From Epichloe hybrida (Eukaryota; Ascomycota; Sordariomycetes; Hypocreales; Clavicipitaceae): a DNA stretch of 64,000 bases. Position 1 is the first letter of the stretch; each line of letters starts with the position of its first letter. The translations under genes were made by a program, and so were the position numbers. The notes below the pieces were generated by a model that saw only the letters and a list, made by a program, of their open reading frames with translations, had not been told where the DNA came from and made no database searches. Where the stretch lies: the NCBI GenBank assembly GCA_019022495.1, contig JAFEKR010000015.1, positions 930,001-994,000 of the forward strand. The letters run 5' to 3'. Below, piece by piece: positions 1 through 11,800 of the stretch.

Positions 1-364
1 TATACCTCTTACTTAATTTTATAACTTTTATAGTTTTTTATAATATAGTCTTAGAAAAGAAGGGATTTATAAAAGTGGGTCCAAAGTGGGTCTATTTAAT
101 TATATCTCTTACTTAATTTTATTACTTTTATAGTTTTTATAACATAGTCTTAGAAAAGAAGGGATTTATAAAAGTGGATCTAAAAGTGGATCTATTTAAT
201 TATACTTGTTACTTAGTTATAGCTTTTCTAGTTTTTATAATCTAGTTCTATAAAAGAAAATATTAATAAAAGTGGGTCTAAAGTGGGTCTTGTTAGATAT
301 ATCTTTTATTTATTACTAGCTTTTATACTTTTTTTATAATCTAGTTAAAGAAAAAAGAGATATT
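1..364 (-). mobile_element. hAT-like non-autonomous element C1, part left of Copia A1
   Basis: AT-rich sequence made of about 3.5 units of a roughly 100-bp tandem repeat (units begin near 1, 102, 202 and 297). Each unit carries the paired motif GTGGGTC..AAAGTGGGTC. The same repeat on the opposite strand lies inside C2 (15,052-15,480) and C3 (20,995-21,330). The block is cut at 364/365 by Copia A1 and resumes at 7,165; ATATT is duplicated on both sides. The left end of C1 is outside the window. No coding capacity is visible. Confidence 0.7.
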
Positions 365-673
365 TGTTAGATTCACAGGGTATTGAATTCAATGTGTAAT
401 ACAGTCGTGAGCCTGAAGAATAGTATTGTCATCGATTATCTATTCTAGGCTACGTTGTTTGTTATTATGATTAATTAAGTTATAGGAAAAGAGAGGTAAA
501 AAGCTAGAAGTTATAATACATAAAGGGAAAAGGGGTTACGCGTTTATATCCCTATATTTCCTAGCTAATTAACGTGCTAGGTTATAGGTTACGTGTAGGG
601 TCTGCGCGTGGCCTAAGCTTCTACTAGGTAATTATGGCTATGACACGTGATTAATATTACCTTTGTTCTAACA
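365..673 (-). repeat. Copia A1 3' LTR
   Basis: 309 bp that on the plus strand starts TGTTAGATTCACAGGG and ends TTCTAACA, giving TG..CA termini. It matches 6,856-7,164 base for base in length. It is more AT-rich than the right LTR: for example, the CGACGCGCGAT-like stretch near the right LTR end appears here with several C-to-T/G-to-A changes. The inner flank 674-700 carries the pyrimidine-rich complement of the polypurine tract (ACTTCTCTCTTTT). Confidence 0.92.
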
Positions 674-3600
674 CTAGAACTTCTCTCTTTTAATATGATT
701 ATTAACACGTGATATTAATTGTAGAAATAAAAAAGGAAAGATAGATTAAGAATATAATTAATAAGGGATATAAGGAAAAGAACTTATAGCCTATCTAGGT
801 ATATAGTTACTAATAAAAGGGAAATAATAATCTTACTTAGCCTATAAGCTTATATAAGGATAAGTAAGTCCTTCTAAATCCCTTCTTTCCTTAAAATAAT
901 ATATATACTACACTATAGTATATATATAATGTCTTCCTCCTCCTTAGTAATACCTTTATTCTCCTATGTACTACTATTAATATCTATAGTTCACTAGGAG
1001 GGCCTAGTAGGCTAGCGTGGTTATAGCCGCTAGAGATATTGACTACGGGGGCGTAAATCCCTTGCGTATTACTATCTTATCCCTGTAGCTACCCTCCTAG
1101 AGGATTACCTTTTTCCTCTTACCACGTGTGTGTTATGCATAGGTAACCTATCCCTCTATCTAGATAGTTATTTAGTTAGTTAAGATAAAGCTCTTAAGGG
1201 CCTTGTTAGGTAATGCCTTTATAAAGGCATTAGCTAGGTTATCCTCTCTGTTAATCTATTAGATCTTATAGAGTTCTTAGTGTTTATATAACTATTAAAG
1301 GGCTATAATATTGATTATTAGGCGTTTCTCCTTTATTATACTAAGCTTAATAAGGCACTTATATAAGGAGTATGAATCTATATATATAATAACTAGGATC
1401 TTTAGGAGCTTTAGTTAGTTAGTAACTAAGTTTAGGGTAGTTATAATTACATAAGCTATATTAACACTAGCTACTATGCTATAGACTTCTAAGGCAAGTA
1501 TGCTTTGTGTAACTCTCTTACTCTTTATTAAGCTAAAGTGTATAATGTTACCTTTAATTATAAACTTGCTATTAGTATAGTCTTTATTTGCTAGGATAAG
1601 TATATATCCTAGTTATAAGGATAGGTCCTAGTTATTAGCAAAGGATCTATCTATAAAGGTAAAGAGCTTTGTTTTCTTAAGGTTAATTAGGATAAACGTT
1701 AGACCTCTCTCTAGGTAATCTATCTGCTACTTTAGGTGGTAATTAAGGGCTTTTATATCCTCTAGGGTTAGCTCCTAGTGTTATGTAGTAATGGATAGGT
1801 TAAAGCAAGCCTCTAGTTAGTAGATTAAGGTAATATAAGCGCCTTAGGCCCTCTGCTTAATATATTTACGCTTTAAGTTAGTTATTAGAACTAACTCTAA
1901 CTTATTACTTTACCCTTTTTGCTAGATCTTAATAGTATTATTCTCTAGTAAGATAATGCTACTATTAAACGTAAGAGGGCAGTCCTAGGTTAGGAATTGC
2001 TTTAGCTTTATATTAAAGCCTACTATAGTAAGCTAGGTCTTTTCCTTCTTAGAGAACTTCTTATCTAAGAGGCTAATTATATTATTAGTCTATATTCTAA
2101 TATAGGTAAAGTTAGGGCTTTCCTTTATAGTTATAAGTAAGTAGGGATTATACATAAAGGTTTCTATCTGGAGGTTCTCTCTGTGATGCTTATAATATAT
2201 AACCTACTAGTGTGTTCCTGCCTTTGCAAGCCTATAGAGGGGTTTTATAACCCTTAAGATCATACTAGGCGGGTAGAGATACTATATCTAAATTAGTAAG
2301 TGCGCTAGGATTAGCTACTCTAGTAATATACGGGCCTGTATATAAGCCTAACAGATATCTCTTAGCTAGATAAGGAATTTCCTTAATCTTACTAATAGGG
2401 CTATCGCAAGGATAAGACATTAGCTTGCGTGTTAAATTGTTAGGGCCTGTGTAAGAATAGCTTGTTTCCCTTTATTCTTACACCCTTAGATCACAAGGCG
2501 TGACTTTTTGTAGGGTTCTATTATCTTGCCTTTAATCTTATTAATAATTTAGGAATTAAAGATTTGAATTCTACTATATTCTTCCTTATTAAATATAATA
2601 AATTTAAATACACCTTGCTTAATTAAGGTATTAATTTCTACTTTTATTAATAGCTTAAAAGGTTTACTAGGGGTCTTAATAATTCCTTCCTTATATAGCT
2701 TAATTATAAGAGCTAGGTTACTGTGTTCTTTTACTAACAGGAAGGTATTAGCACCTTAAGGTATTATAGGAGGGTTCTTCCGTAGCCTTCCGCGTCCTTA
2801 CTTTAGTAGTATTAGCAGCACTATATTCTTATTACAAGCCTCTTACCCTTTTTCTCCTTCCTCTTTACTAGGCTCTACTATCTTCTCTACACTAGGGTTA
2901 TTATAGTAGGGCTTAATAGATATTAACCTAAAGGTCTTTAGGCCTCTAGGTATATTAAGTGTACAGCTTTCTCTAGTAATTACTAGTAGCTTATATAGAC
3001 TTACCTATCCCTCGCCTTCTTACTAGACCTTAACCTTTAATCCAAGCGGTAAGCTAAGGGTCTTTAAGGTGTCTAGGCTATTGTATTTAGTAAGGGCCTT
3101 ATTAACCTTCTAGATAGCGTAAAGTCTCTTAATCTCTTTAGTAGCCTTCTATACTATAATTACATACTATATAATATTAGGTAATAGTAGGGACTTATTT
3201 ATTATATATGAGTAAGCCCTAAAGATAAGAAGGGTTAGGATAAGGCTATTAGGGCCTATAGTATTATTTAGGGCCTTAATTACTATTTAAAGGGTAATAG
3301 GTTCTAGTGTTATAGGGCATTTGTATCTAATTATATTATAGGCTCTTTAGAGTAGCCTATAATACCTTTTAACCTTCCCTATACTATAGTGTGCCTTAAT
3401 AGGGACTTCCTTAATTAAAATTAACATTAAAGCTACGAATTATCGGAATTTATTACTGTGGAAGTTTATTCTAGTATCTATAATAATAAAGTCTAGGGGG
3501 CCTAGGTAAGCATTAATCTAGTATATTCAGAGGGCTTCCTAGGTTATTTTTATAGAGATATTATTAAGGAATTTCACTGCGTTAAACGCTATAGCTATAT

Positions 3601-6600
3601 CTATAGCATAGAGTGTAGGGCAATTGCTATCTAGGTAGAAAATATCTACTATTACTTTATAATTAAAGCTACACTTATCCTTAAGGGTAAACTTAAAGTA
3701 ATTAGGGTTATCTACGTGTATTTAGCATTAGTAGCAGATTCTTATTAGCTCCCTAATAGCTTTAATATTAATATTATGCCCTAATTTACAGAGAACCTTA
3801 TATAGACATTAGATTAATGGATGTCTAAAGCAGCAATATAATTACCATAGCTTGCCTTCTATAAGGTAGCTCTAAGTAACTGCTTTTTCTTTCTATGTAA
3901 GAAGCATCTAGGCGTAGCCCTATTTATATACAACAAGGACTTTAATGTTTTCTTATTATAGCGTGTTCTTAGAGATATTAAAATTAATCTTTAAATAGTC
4001 TATATTATTAAGGGATAAAAGAAATAGAGTGTTTATAGGGATAACCTAAAAGAGAATATTTCTAAAGGGAGTAGGCATATTAGCTGCTCTAAGCGTAATA
4101 ATTAGGTCTCCCACGCTGAATCTAACTAATGCCTTTTTCTTTATTAATTTATTAAGCTGTAATATAGGCATCTAATGTTATAAAGCAAGAAATTAAGGGT
4201 GCCCTACTGTAGAGAACTTTATAGCTCCTATATTAGGCATAATCCCTTAGAATGTCGCACAGGAATAGCGATCTTCTAATATAAATATTACTAGGGCTTT
4301 GTTTATAAGTTCCTGCTAAAAGGGGTTTTCTTTGCTTAGACTATAATAAGCTACTTACCTTGTTAGGAATTAAACTATTCTTTTGCTATTAATCTAGGTT
4401 TTGTAAGTAAAGAAACTTATAGGTACTAGCCTATCTATATTATTAGGGCTATCATTAAATCTAATGCTCTTTATATACTAAGCGATTTTATTATTAATAG
4501 GGGCTAGAGACTTGTGGTCTTCTTTATACTATATAAGGAATAAATGATATAAGTTATTAGTTAAATCTATAAGGTAGTGGTTCTTAAAGCGTTAAAATGC
4601 TTTCTTATAGTTCTCTTTGGGGTGCCTAGATAACTAGCATCCTTCCTTGCTATATATATAACACTTCTTTGTGTAGGGAGTACCTTCTCTTCCCTATGGT
4701 TTTAAGGGGTATTAGGTCTCTTTTCTATTCCTATTATATCTTTAGTTAGTCTAGAATTGCTCTAGGGTTATAGTTTTAGTTAGGAACTATTAATAGTTTT
4801 TCTTCTCTTCCTTAATAAGGTAAAGGGTTATTCTAATCCGTTTATAAAACTCTTATAGTCTATCTAGCGGATCTATAATTGCTTCTTTGCACTCTAGAAT
4901 ACTATAATAAGCTCTGATAAGTTAATTATAGAGTGCCCTTTTAGTTTAGCTTACTTTAGGCACTACTTGTTATAAGATAGCTAGTCTTTCTATAAGTTTA
5001 TTAAAGTATTTAATTATTAACTTAGTTAGGTTATTATTTGCCATTCCTTATAGGGAAGTGTTATTCTACTCTAGTAGATATCTTTGCTATATATCCTTAG
5101 TTTTAAATTATTCTCTTATATAGCTAATAAGCGTAAGGAGATCTTATAGTTATCTAGGTTTAGAGAGGTAGTCTATATAGTATTATAGTGCTTTGCCTTT
5201 AAGTATAACCTTAAAAGCATAACTAGCTTATTTAGGCTAGATATTAAGTAACTTATACTTTCTATAGAATATTTAAAGCTTTGATTTAAGGATATTATAG
5301 TTATTAGTACTATAAAGTTATTCTTTAGGGTATACCTTAGATAGGTTAATAATTTGCTTTAGTAAAGGTCTCTAGGTCTATAGGGGTCCTCTAGGTATTT
5401 CCCTTTATATCTATAGAAGGGGTAGTAAGGTCTTTAGGAAGTAAGAGAGTAGCTTTATAGGTAGTACCCTTAGGGCTTATTATTCCCTCTAATCCTTCTC
5501 TTCCTTATATTAGGAAGGAGGAATTATAGCTTTTTAAGCTATACTAATAAGGGCACTACTAGCCCTAGATAGCATAGGTTACCTCTATTAGTAACTCTCC
5601 TGCTTAGGGGTATTATTAGTAGTGTTACTAGGGTAATACTACTAACTTACCTCTAGTGAAAGTATAAGCAGGGGAGTTACCTATAGATGCTTGTAAATAG
5701 TATCCTTAGGTAGTCTTAACTCTAGGTTAATTACCCTTCCTAGGGGAGATTAACTAGGCCTTCCTAGAGGGGATTAACTTAGTCTTCCTAGGGGAGTCTA
5801 GCTTGTTAATCCTTTTAATAGTAATTATACTAATAAATAGGGTGGGGTAGGTTACCTAGTTCTAACATTACTATTATCTAGTAGATTACAGAAGAACTCT
5901 TTATTCTATAAGTTCTTTTAGAAGCCTATGTACTTCTTCCTAGCCTCTTTAATTTCTTTAAGAGTCTAAAATTAGAATTCTTCTTAGTTTATTACTTCTT
6001 TAAGGTTATTTGCTATCTTAGTGCCTCTTCTAATAGTTATGTACACTCTGTTATAAAGGAGATAGTCTTAAAGTCTATTCTATGAAAGGTCTCTCCTTTC
6101 CGCAAACTTATCCCTTAACTATCTGTAAAAGTTATTACTAAATTCGGAGAATAGTGTTCTTCTAAATAACCCTTGCTTCTTATATTATTTAGTCTTTATA
6201 AGGATATAGAGACTGATTTCCTTAGGTATTTTTATCTCTTTATATTTAGAACTTCCTATTCATTAGAGTAGTTTTTCTATAATGTGTTATTAAAGCCTTA
6301 TAGAGATGTAAGGGTATAGGTTAGTGTAAATAGGGGTTTTTCCTTTATTAAGGTATTTATTATTATCTCCTGTTTTAACGCCTTCTATAGTATTATTATA
6401 GCTATTAGTCTTACTAGGAACTCTGAATTAACTAGAGGTCCTAGATAGTCTAGGTGTATCTGATATTCTAATTGATTAAGGGAGGTAGATCTTGTGATGT
6501 GAGGAAAAATATAACTGTGATTATGTAACGTGTTTTGGGTGTGAAGGATTACGAGGCAAGGCGGTTAACTTTAAATGCGTGATAGAACGCATAACAAAGA

Positions 6601-6855
6601 AAGATAAGGGGATAGCTTAGCTACTAGTATTAAACCTTTCTTTATTATTTCGGAGTCTATATAGATATAGATATTAATACCAAAGTAAGAAGAGAGCTAT
6701 ATTATACCTTTCTATTAGCATAACTTATTATTAAACATAGCCCTCCTATTTCATAGGGTAAGTCATTATTAGATAAGCTGCCTCTTTTAATTAACCTTGC
6801 TAATTTGCGGTGTTTAAAGACTACGTGGTTATCTATGAAGGTAACTACTAATTAG
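674..6855 (-). pseudogene. Copia A1 gag-pol pseudogene
   Basis: No long open frame survives, but conceptual reading of the minus strand gives a fungal Copia polyprotein in the order gag, integrase, reverse transcriptase, RNase H. The integrase segment (about 3,440-3,900) matches the short open pieces in A3 (17,459-17,641) and A2 (24,706-24,888). The reverse-transcriptase tail lies around 2,000-2,300. The RNase H C-terminus (about 1,180-1,420) reads as D-S-x-S-L-Y-x-C-L-x-K-L followed by EKRL and the W-I-N-x-x-D-N-x-A region. Stops are mostly TAA/TAG at positions where Gln or Trp is expected, which fits RIP. Not functional. Confidence 0.8.
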
Positions 6856-7164
6856 TATTGGATTCATAGGGTATTGAATTTAATATGTAATATAGTTGTA
6901 AGCCTAAAGAATAGTATTGTTATTAATTATCTATTCTAGGCTACGTTATCTGTTATTATGATTAATTAAGTTATAGGAAAAGAGAGGTAAAAAGCTAGAA
7001 GTTACAATACATAAAGGGAAAAGGGGTTGCGTGTTTGTGTCCCCATATTTCCTAGCTAATTAACGTGCTAGGTTATAGGTTACGTGTGGGGTCCGCGCGC
7101 GGCCTGAGCTTCTGCTAGGTAATTGCGGCTGCGACGCGCGATTGATATCACCTTTGTTCTAACA
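6856..7164 (-). repeat. Copia A1 5' LTR
   Basis: 309-bp partner of 365-673, starting TATTGGATTCATAGGG (the TG end mutated to TA) and ending TTCTAACA. It keeps more C and G near 7,080-7,150 than its partner, so the two LTRs were mutated independently after insertion. The primer-binding region next to it (6,840-6,855 read on the minus strand, CTAATTAGTAGTTACC) could not be matched to a tRNA with confidence. Confidence 0.92.
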
Positions 7165-7866
7165 ATATTAAAGTTTATTATTATTATTATTACTATTATA
7201 GCTAAAGTACTAGTACTAGCTATATAGAAAGCTAACTAAGGTAAATAATATATTTTTACTATTATTATTTTAAATATTATTTTAAAAAAACATAAGAAAG
7301 AAAAGTATTTTATTTTACTAATATTTTTATAAACCTTAAAATACTAAATAACTAAAAAGTAAAGCTTTTTCTATAGTAATTTACTAATACTTACTAATGT
7401 TTTATTTAAGTTATTTATTTATTATTTAAACTTAATTAAACTTTAACACTTATAATATTATAAAGTAATAAAAGCTATTCTTACTTATTCTAAGTAATTT
7501 TAAGCTATTTTAAGCTATTTTAAGCTATTCTAAGCTATTCTAAGCTAGTATAAGCTATTATAAGCTAGTATAAGCTATTATAAGCTAGTATAAGCTATTA
7601 TAAGCTAGTATAAGCTATTATAAGCTATTATAAGCTATTATAAGCTATTATAAGCTAGTATAAGCTAGTATAAGCTAGTATAAGCTATTATATTATTAAA
7701 AAATTCAAAATACTACAAATACTACAAAATACTACAAATACTACATGTAGTAGAAAAATTTCATTATAGTGTAGTATGTAGTGTAGTGTAGTATGTAGTG
7801 TAATGTAGTATACTACACTACACTACAAATACTACAAGATGTAGTGTAGTGTAGTACAAAGCTCTG
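7165..7866 (-). mobile_element. hAT-like element C1, right part with terminal inverted repeat
   Basis: Continuation of C1 after Copia A1. It runs through AT-rich filler, the 10-bp tandem array 7,501-7,690, and a subterminal zone rich in GTAGT/ACTAC pentamers (about 7,715-7,860), and ends with the terminal repeat ..CAAAGCTCTG at 7,866. The next 8 bp (ATGGCTGC, 7,867-7,874) belong to the Copia-B LTR and form the right copy of the expected 8-bp hAT target duplication; the left copy is outside the window. The same terminus (CAGAGCTTTG) begins C2 at 14,660. Confidence 0.72.
7501..7690. repeat. 10-bp tandem repeat array in hAT C1
   Basis: Nineteen head-to-tail decamers of the form TAAGCTATTA / TAAGCTAGTA with little variation. 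The reverse-complement array (TAGCTTATAA) occupies 14,780-15,046 in C2 at the same distance from the end. The period equals one DNA helical turn. Confidence 0.95.
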
Positions 7867-8571
7867 ATGGCTGCGTCGCAGCTGTCAACAGCTGCGACTG
7901 ACCGTGTGGATGACTAATTAGTTAATTACGTTGTGGCTGCAAGTGTGGCTACAACCACGCCACTAGTAATTAGGTAAGCTAGGGTGACGTAAGCTAGGGT
8001 GACGTAAGCAGGTTACCTTACACATAACTTACCCTATAGCTATCTTTGACAACGATTTTCTCTTTATCTAGAGGTTGTACAAAAGTTTCACATATAGCAA
8101 ATTAAAGCTTAAAGATAGGGCTTTCTCTTTATATAAGGTTATTTTTTGGACTAAAAGTTAGTGCATACGGGTTGCTAGCTAGTATAGTAGTGAGTTGATT
8201 TTTTGGTTTTTGCATATAAATAAATTTTGCGGAAAATCAAAAGTGGCCTGTAAGACCCCGTTAGTAGCCTAGATCCACTAATACGGTCAGTAGGTCTATA
8301 AGAGAAAGAAGATCTTTTCAACTAGCTAAATAGCTAGTCCTCTTAACTAATAATAGCCGCATTGCCTATATAACGTATCTAAAATCAATTCTATTACTCT
8401 ATAAGATATTATAAAAGTAATCTAAATTAAATTCTATTAGTTAATAACTACTATAACCTTCCGTTACGTTACGTTAATTGATTTAACGTTACAGCCCTAT
8501 TAGTCCCTGACCATAGAGCTTGCGCCCGTATAGCTATTGCTAGCTAGCAACTAGCTCCCTACATTTCAATA
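7867..8571 (+). repeat. Copia B1 5' LTR (3' portion, truncated by C1)
   Basis: Aligns with the distal 705 bp of the B2 LTRs. U3 features visible here are the direct repeat GTAAGCTAGGGTGACGTAAG at about 7,974-8,010, containing TGACGTAA (bZIP/CRE-like) motifs, and a CAGCTG-rich start. The LTR ends ..CATTTCAATA at 8,571, immediately before the primer-binding site. The TTTATATAAGG near 8,131 looks like a TATA box, but B2 has TTTATGCAAGG there, so it may be created by mutation. Confidence 0.88.
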
Positions 8572-8585
8572 GGTTACGAGCCTGG
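8572..8585 (+). other. Copia B1 primer-binding site, initiator tRNA-Met anticodon arm
   Basis: GGTTACGAGCCTGG starts directly after the LTR. The less mutated B2 copy reads GGTTATGAGCCCGG, which is complementary to the anticodon stem-loop (..CCGGGCTCATAACC..) of a eukaryotic initiator tRNA-Met. This is the half-tRNA priming known from Drosophila copia, whose site also begins GGTTATGGGCCC directly after the LTR. Confidence 0.8.
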
Positions 8586-8633
8586 CTCTATCACTATAGA
8601 TTCCGTTTAGGTCACTTTGTGTGCGAATATAAA

Positions 8634-8869
8634 AGACTTCCCTTTTATAAAAAAGGAAGGATCCGCGAGATAGAAGCTTTTCCCTTCTATAAAAAGGAAT
8701 TAATTACAAATAAAGAAGTTTTTCCTTTCTATAAAAAGGAATCAATTATGGCTATAGAAGACTTCCCTTCTATAAAAAAGGAAGGATATGCGAAAAAGGA
8801 AGCAATTCCCTTCTATAAAAAGGAATTTCAGTACGATATAGAAGTTTTTCCCCTTCTATAAAAAGGAAA
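8634..8869 (+). repeat. Leader array of TATAAAAAGG palindromic repeats in Copia B1
   Basis: Six copies of a quasi-palindrome close to TTCCCTTCTATAAAAAGGAA, spaced about 42 bp apart, between the primer site and the gag ATG at 8,870; the last copy abuts the ATG. B2 has eight copies at 41,275-41,600. Each copy contains a TATA-box-like core and can fold into a short hairpin. The array happens to be open in one frame (repeated FPFYKKE), but I regard that as a by-product of the repeat. Confidence 0.88.
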
Positions 8870-11800
8870 ATGGATACCAAAGGAAAGGGAAAGGGACCTG
8901 TTATCCCTAACCCTAGTGCGCAAGAGGTTCTAAATAACTAGCTAAAAGAGCAGGCTATTAAGTAACAAGCAACTATAGACTAGTTATTAGAGAAGCTAGA
9001 AAGCCTATCTATAACTGTAAATAGTTGTATAGAGGGTGTGGAATCTGATAAGCCCGCTAGTCAGCAGCAAGATCAGTAGCCTGTTTAAGAAAATCAAGCT
9101 AAATCTAGCTCTGTACAAGCAACCTTTAATAATTTAATTATTAAGGAATTCAATAAAAGGGTTTATAGTTTTCCAGAGACTGCTAGGCTTAAAGGAGCCG
9201 AAAATTTCAAACAATGGAAACAAGCCCTAACTATCCAATTTAAAGCTTTAGGCATGCCTAATTTTCTAGATAATCCGGAGAGTTCTAGGGCGCTAGGGGA
9301 TCCAGATTAAGCTATTATCCTTATGTTACTAAGGGATAGTTGTACAGAAGGACCCTAAGCCGCTATAACTTGGCAAAAATTACCTGAAGAAGCCTATAAT
9401 TTACTTGTAAGGCAATATTCACATAGCGTTAATATCCAGAGGGGTTCCCTATATTCAGAATTTCATAACCTGAATTTTTAAGAGTTTAAGGGGACTCTAG
9501 AGTCCTTTAATGCAGTCTTTAATAATCTACTAGCTAGATTATTGATTTCAGGGGTCCTGATTGCTCTAATAGATCAGGTTAATCAATATCTTCAATCCCT
9601 AAAATCAACCTTCCCTCAGTGGGCTGAGAGGCAACGATTTAGCATGCGTACGAATAGGGCTATAGGGGCTCCCTTAGATGCCCTAAATCTTCAATTCTTA
9701 ATGGCAGACCTTCTAGCAGAATAAAGGGATAAGTTATCTACGGTATCTAAAGCCCTGAATTATAGGGCTAAAAACCTTGAAAAGGGTGCTAAAGAAAAAG
9801 AAAAGGCCCCTAAGGATCAGAAGAAGAAAGGAGGCTTTGAAGAAAATAAGGGCTCTTCTAATTCTAATTCTTCTTCTAATAAGAAAAAGAAGAAGAAGCA
9901 AAAAGGTTAAAAATCAGATAAAAAGGATAATAAAGAGACCTCTAGAGAGGGATCTTTTATGCTAGGAAATTATAACCTTTCTAACGGTGCTCTTAAACCG
10001 TATAAGAAGCCTAGCCTTTATAAGACTAGTTATAAGAGCTCTAGTGATAGCAGCTCTAATTCTAGCTCTAGTGAATCGGATGATGAAAATCAAGAAATTA
10101 AAACCTTAAATGGTTTTAATTATTACAGCAAAGACATGAAAAAGGCCCTATTATATAATACAGGTTCAACTATACATATTATTAATTCAAGGGGGGTCTT
10201 TAGGGATTATACCCCCTATAAAAAGGGGGAATCCGACCCTATTATAACCAGTGGTGGCCCTATTTACGCTAAGGGTCACGGTAGTGCTGTTTTTGAGGTC
10301 CTATATCAGAAACATCCAGCTAAATATAGGACCTTAGTGATTAAAGATGCGCTATATTTTCCTCAGCTTGATGTTAATATAGTTAGTGGACTTACGCACT
10401 ATATATCTAGTGGTTGCCTTATAAAAAACCTACTTTATCTTAAAGATAGGTCTCTTATTACAACCTTAGATATAGAAAAACATGGTTTTTTCTTCCACGT
10501 TAAAAACCAATCTACGCCTAAGTTATCTAAAGGGCCCTATAATAATTCGCATTATATCCAACCTTTTACCTACGCCGCTTTTAAGGGTCATAGCTATCCG
10601 ATTAGCTACCCTATAGAGGTTCAAATTCCCTCTAAAAAGCCGGATTAGGCTTCTGATTTAGACGAAATCAACGAAAATAATGATAATATTGAAGAAATCG
10701 TACGGGATGATTTAGAGGAATTAGTCCCTTCTTCTTCGCCTATAGCCCCAGGTTAGGTCCCTTATAAATCTAAGGAAATAGATTTAGGGGTGTTAGAGGG
10801 CCCTAGTAGAGGAAAAGGGTCCCTAATACCTCTCCAAGAGGCCTATAGTTCTCAAGGGGCCCAGCAGGGGACTAGTGAAAAGGGCCCTAGTCTAGATCCT
10901 AATTCAGACCCTAAGGATCTTTAATATCAACAGTTGTTAGAACTAGCTAGCCTATGGCATATACGATTAGGGCACCTAGGTCTTCCTTTGCTAAAGAAAA
11001 CTAGCCTTATAACTAAGGGAATCCCTGATTTTTCTAAAATTAAGGATAAGGATTTTAGATATATTGCTTGTGATCAATCTAAGGCAGTTAGAAGACCTAG
11101 GAAGTTAGCTATCCCTAACCCCCCTAGAGCTCTAGATCGAATAGAGGGGGATACGCTAAAAATCAGCCCCACGCCGTACAATAAACAGTCAATTTGCTTA
11201 TTTTTAGTTAATCGAAAGACTAGATATAAGTGGGTTATCTTATTACCTAATAAGGAAGGCCCAACTGTTTATAAGGCTATTAAAGGCTTCTTCAGAGGGC
11301 TTAAAAATCAACTAGGTCAATATCCTAGGCACCTTCACTTCAATAGGGGCTAGGAAATTAATTCTAGTTATTAAGCTTAGTTAAATTCTAAAGGGATCAA
11401 ATTTACGACTTCTAGTCCCTATATCCATGAGCAAAATGGATTAGCAGAACGTTCAATTCGTACTATTCTAGATCGATTAAGGGCTACTATCCAGTGGGCA
11501 AAATTACCGTTATTTTTATAGTGTTTTATATTACCTGTAGTTATTAACCTGGTTAATATAACTACTAATACCACTAAGGATAAAAGCCCTGAACAGCTGC
11601 TATCTAGGGAGCTAAATCAGCCTTATATAACTAATATTAGCAGTATTAGAGCTATAGGATCTCACTGTGAGATTCTAATCCCCCTGGAAAAACAACCTAA
11701 AGCCTAGAAGTTAGCAGCTAGGACTATCCCTAGAAGGCTTTTAGCTACACTAGGTTCTAACACCTACCTAGTGTACATCCCCTCTAAAAGGCTAGTTACA

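Larger units (their letters stand above)
365..7164 (-). mobile_element. Copia-A LTR retrotransposon A1, complete, RIP-degraded
   Basis: A 6,800-bp element bounded by two 309-bp direct LTRs (365-673 and 6,856-7,164) and flanked by the 5-bp duplication ATATT (360-364 and 7,165-7,169). RNase H and the polypurine side lie next to the left LTR, so the element reads on the minus strand and its 5' LTR is on the right. Copies A2 and A3 share the same LTR and interior. It is inserted inside hAT element C1. The interior is full of stops on every frame, so it is non-autonomous now. Confidence 0.93.

Noticed and set aside
7501..7690. Regular repeat array considered as CRISPR
   Set aside because: Simple 10-bp tandem without spacers, in a fungal hAT element.
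8131..8142. TTTATATAAGG as the Copia-B LTR TATA box
   Set aside because: The less mutated B2 has TTTATGCAAGG at this place, so the motif may be a product of C-to-T mutation.
8619..8861. 80-codon plus-strand frame upstream of B1 gag
   Set aside because: It is made entirely of the leader repeat; recorded as a repeat and as a low-interest observation, not as a gene.
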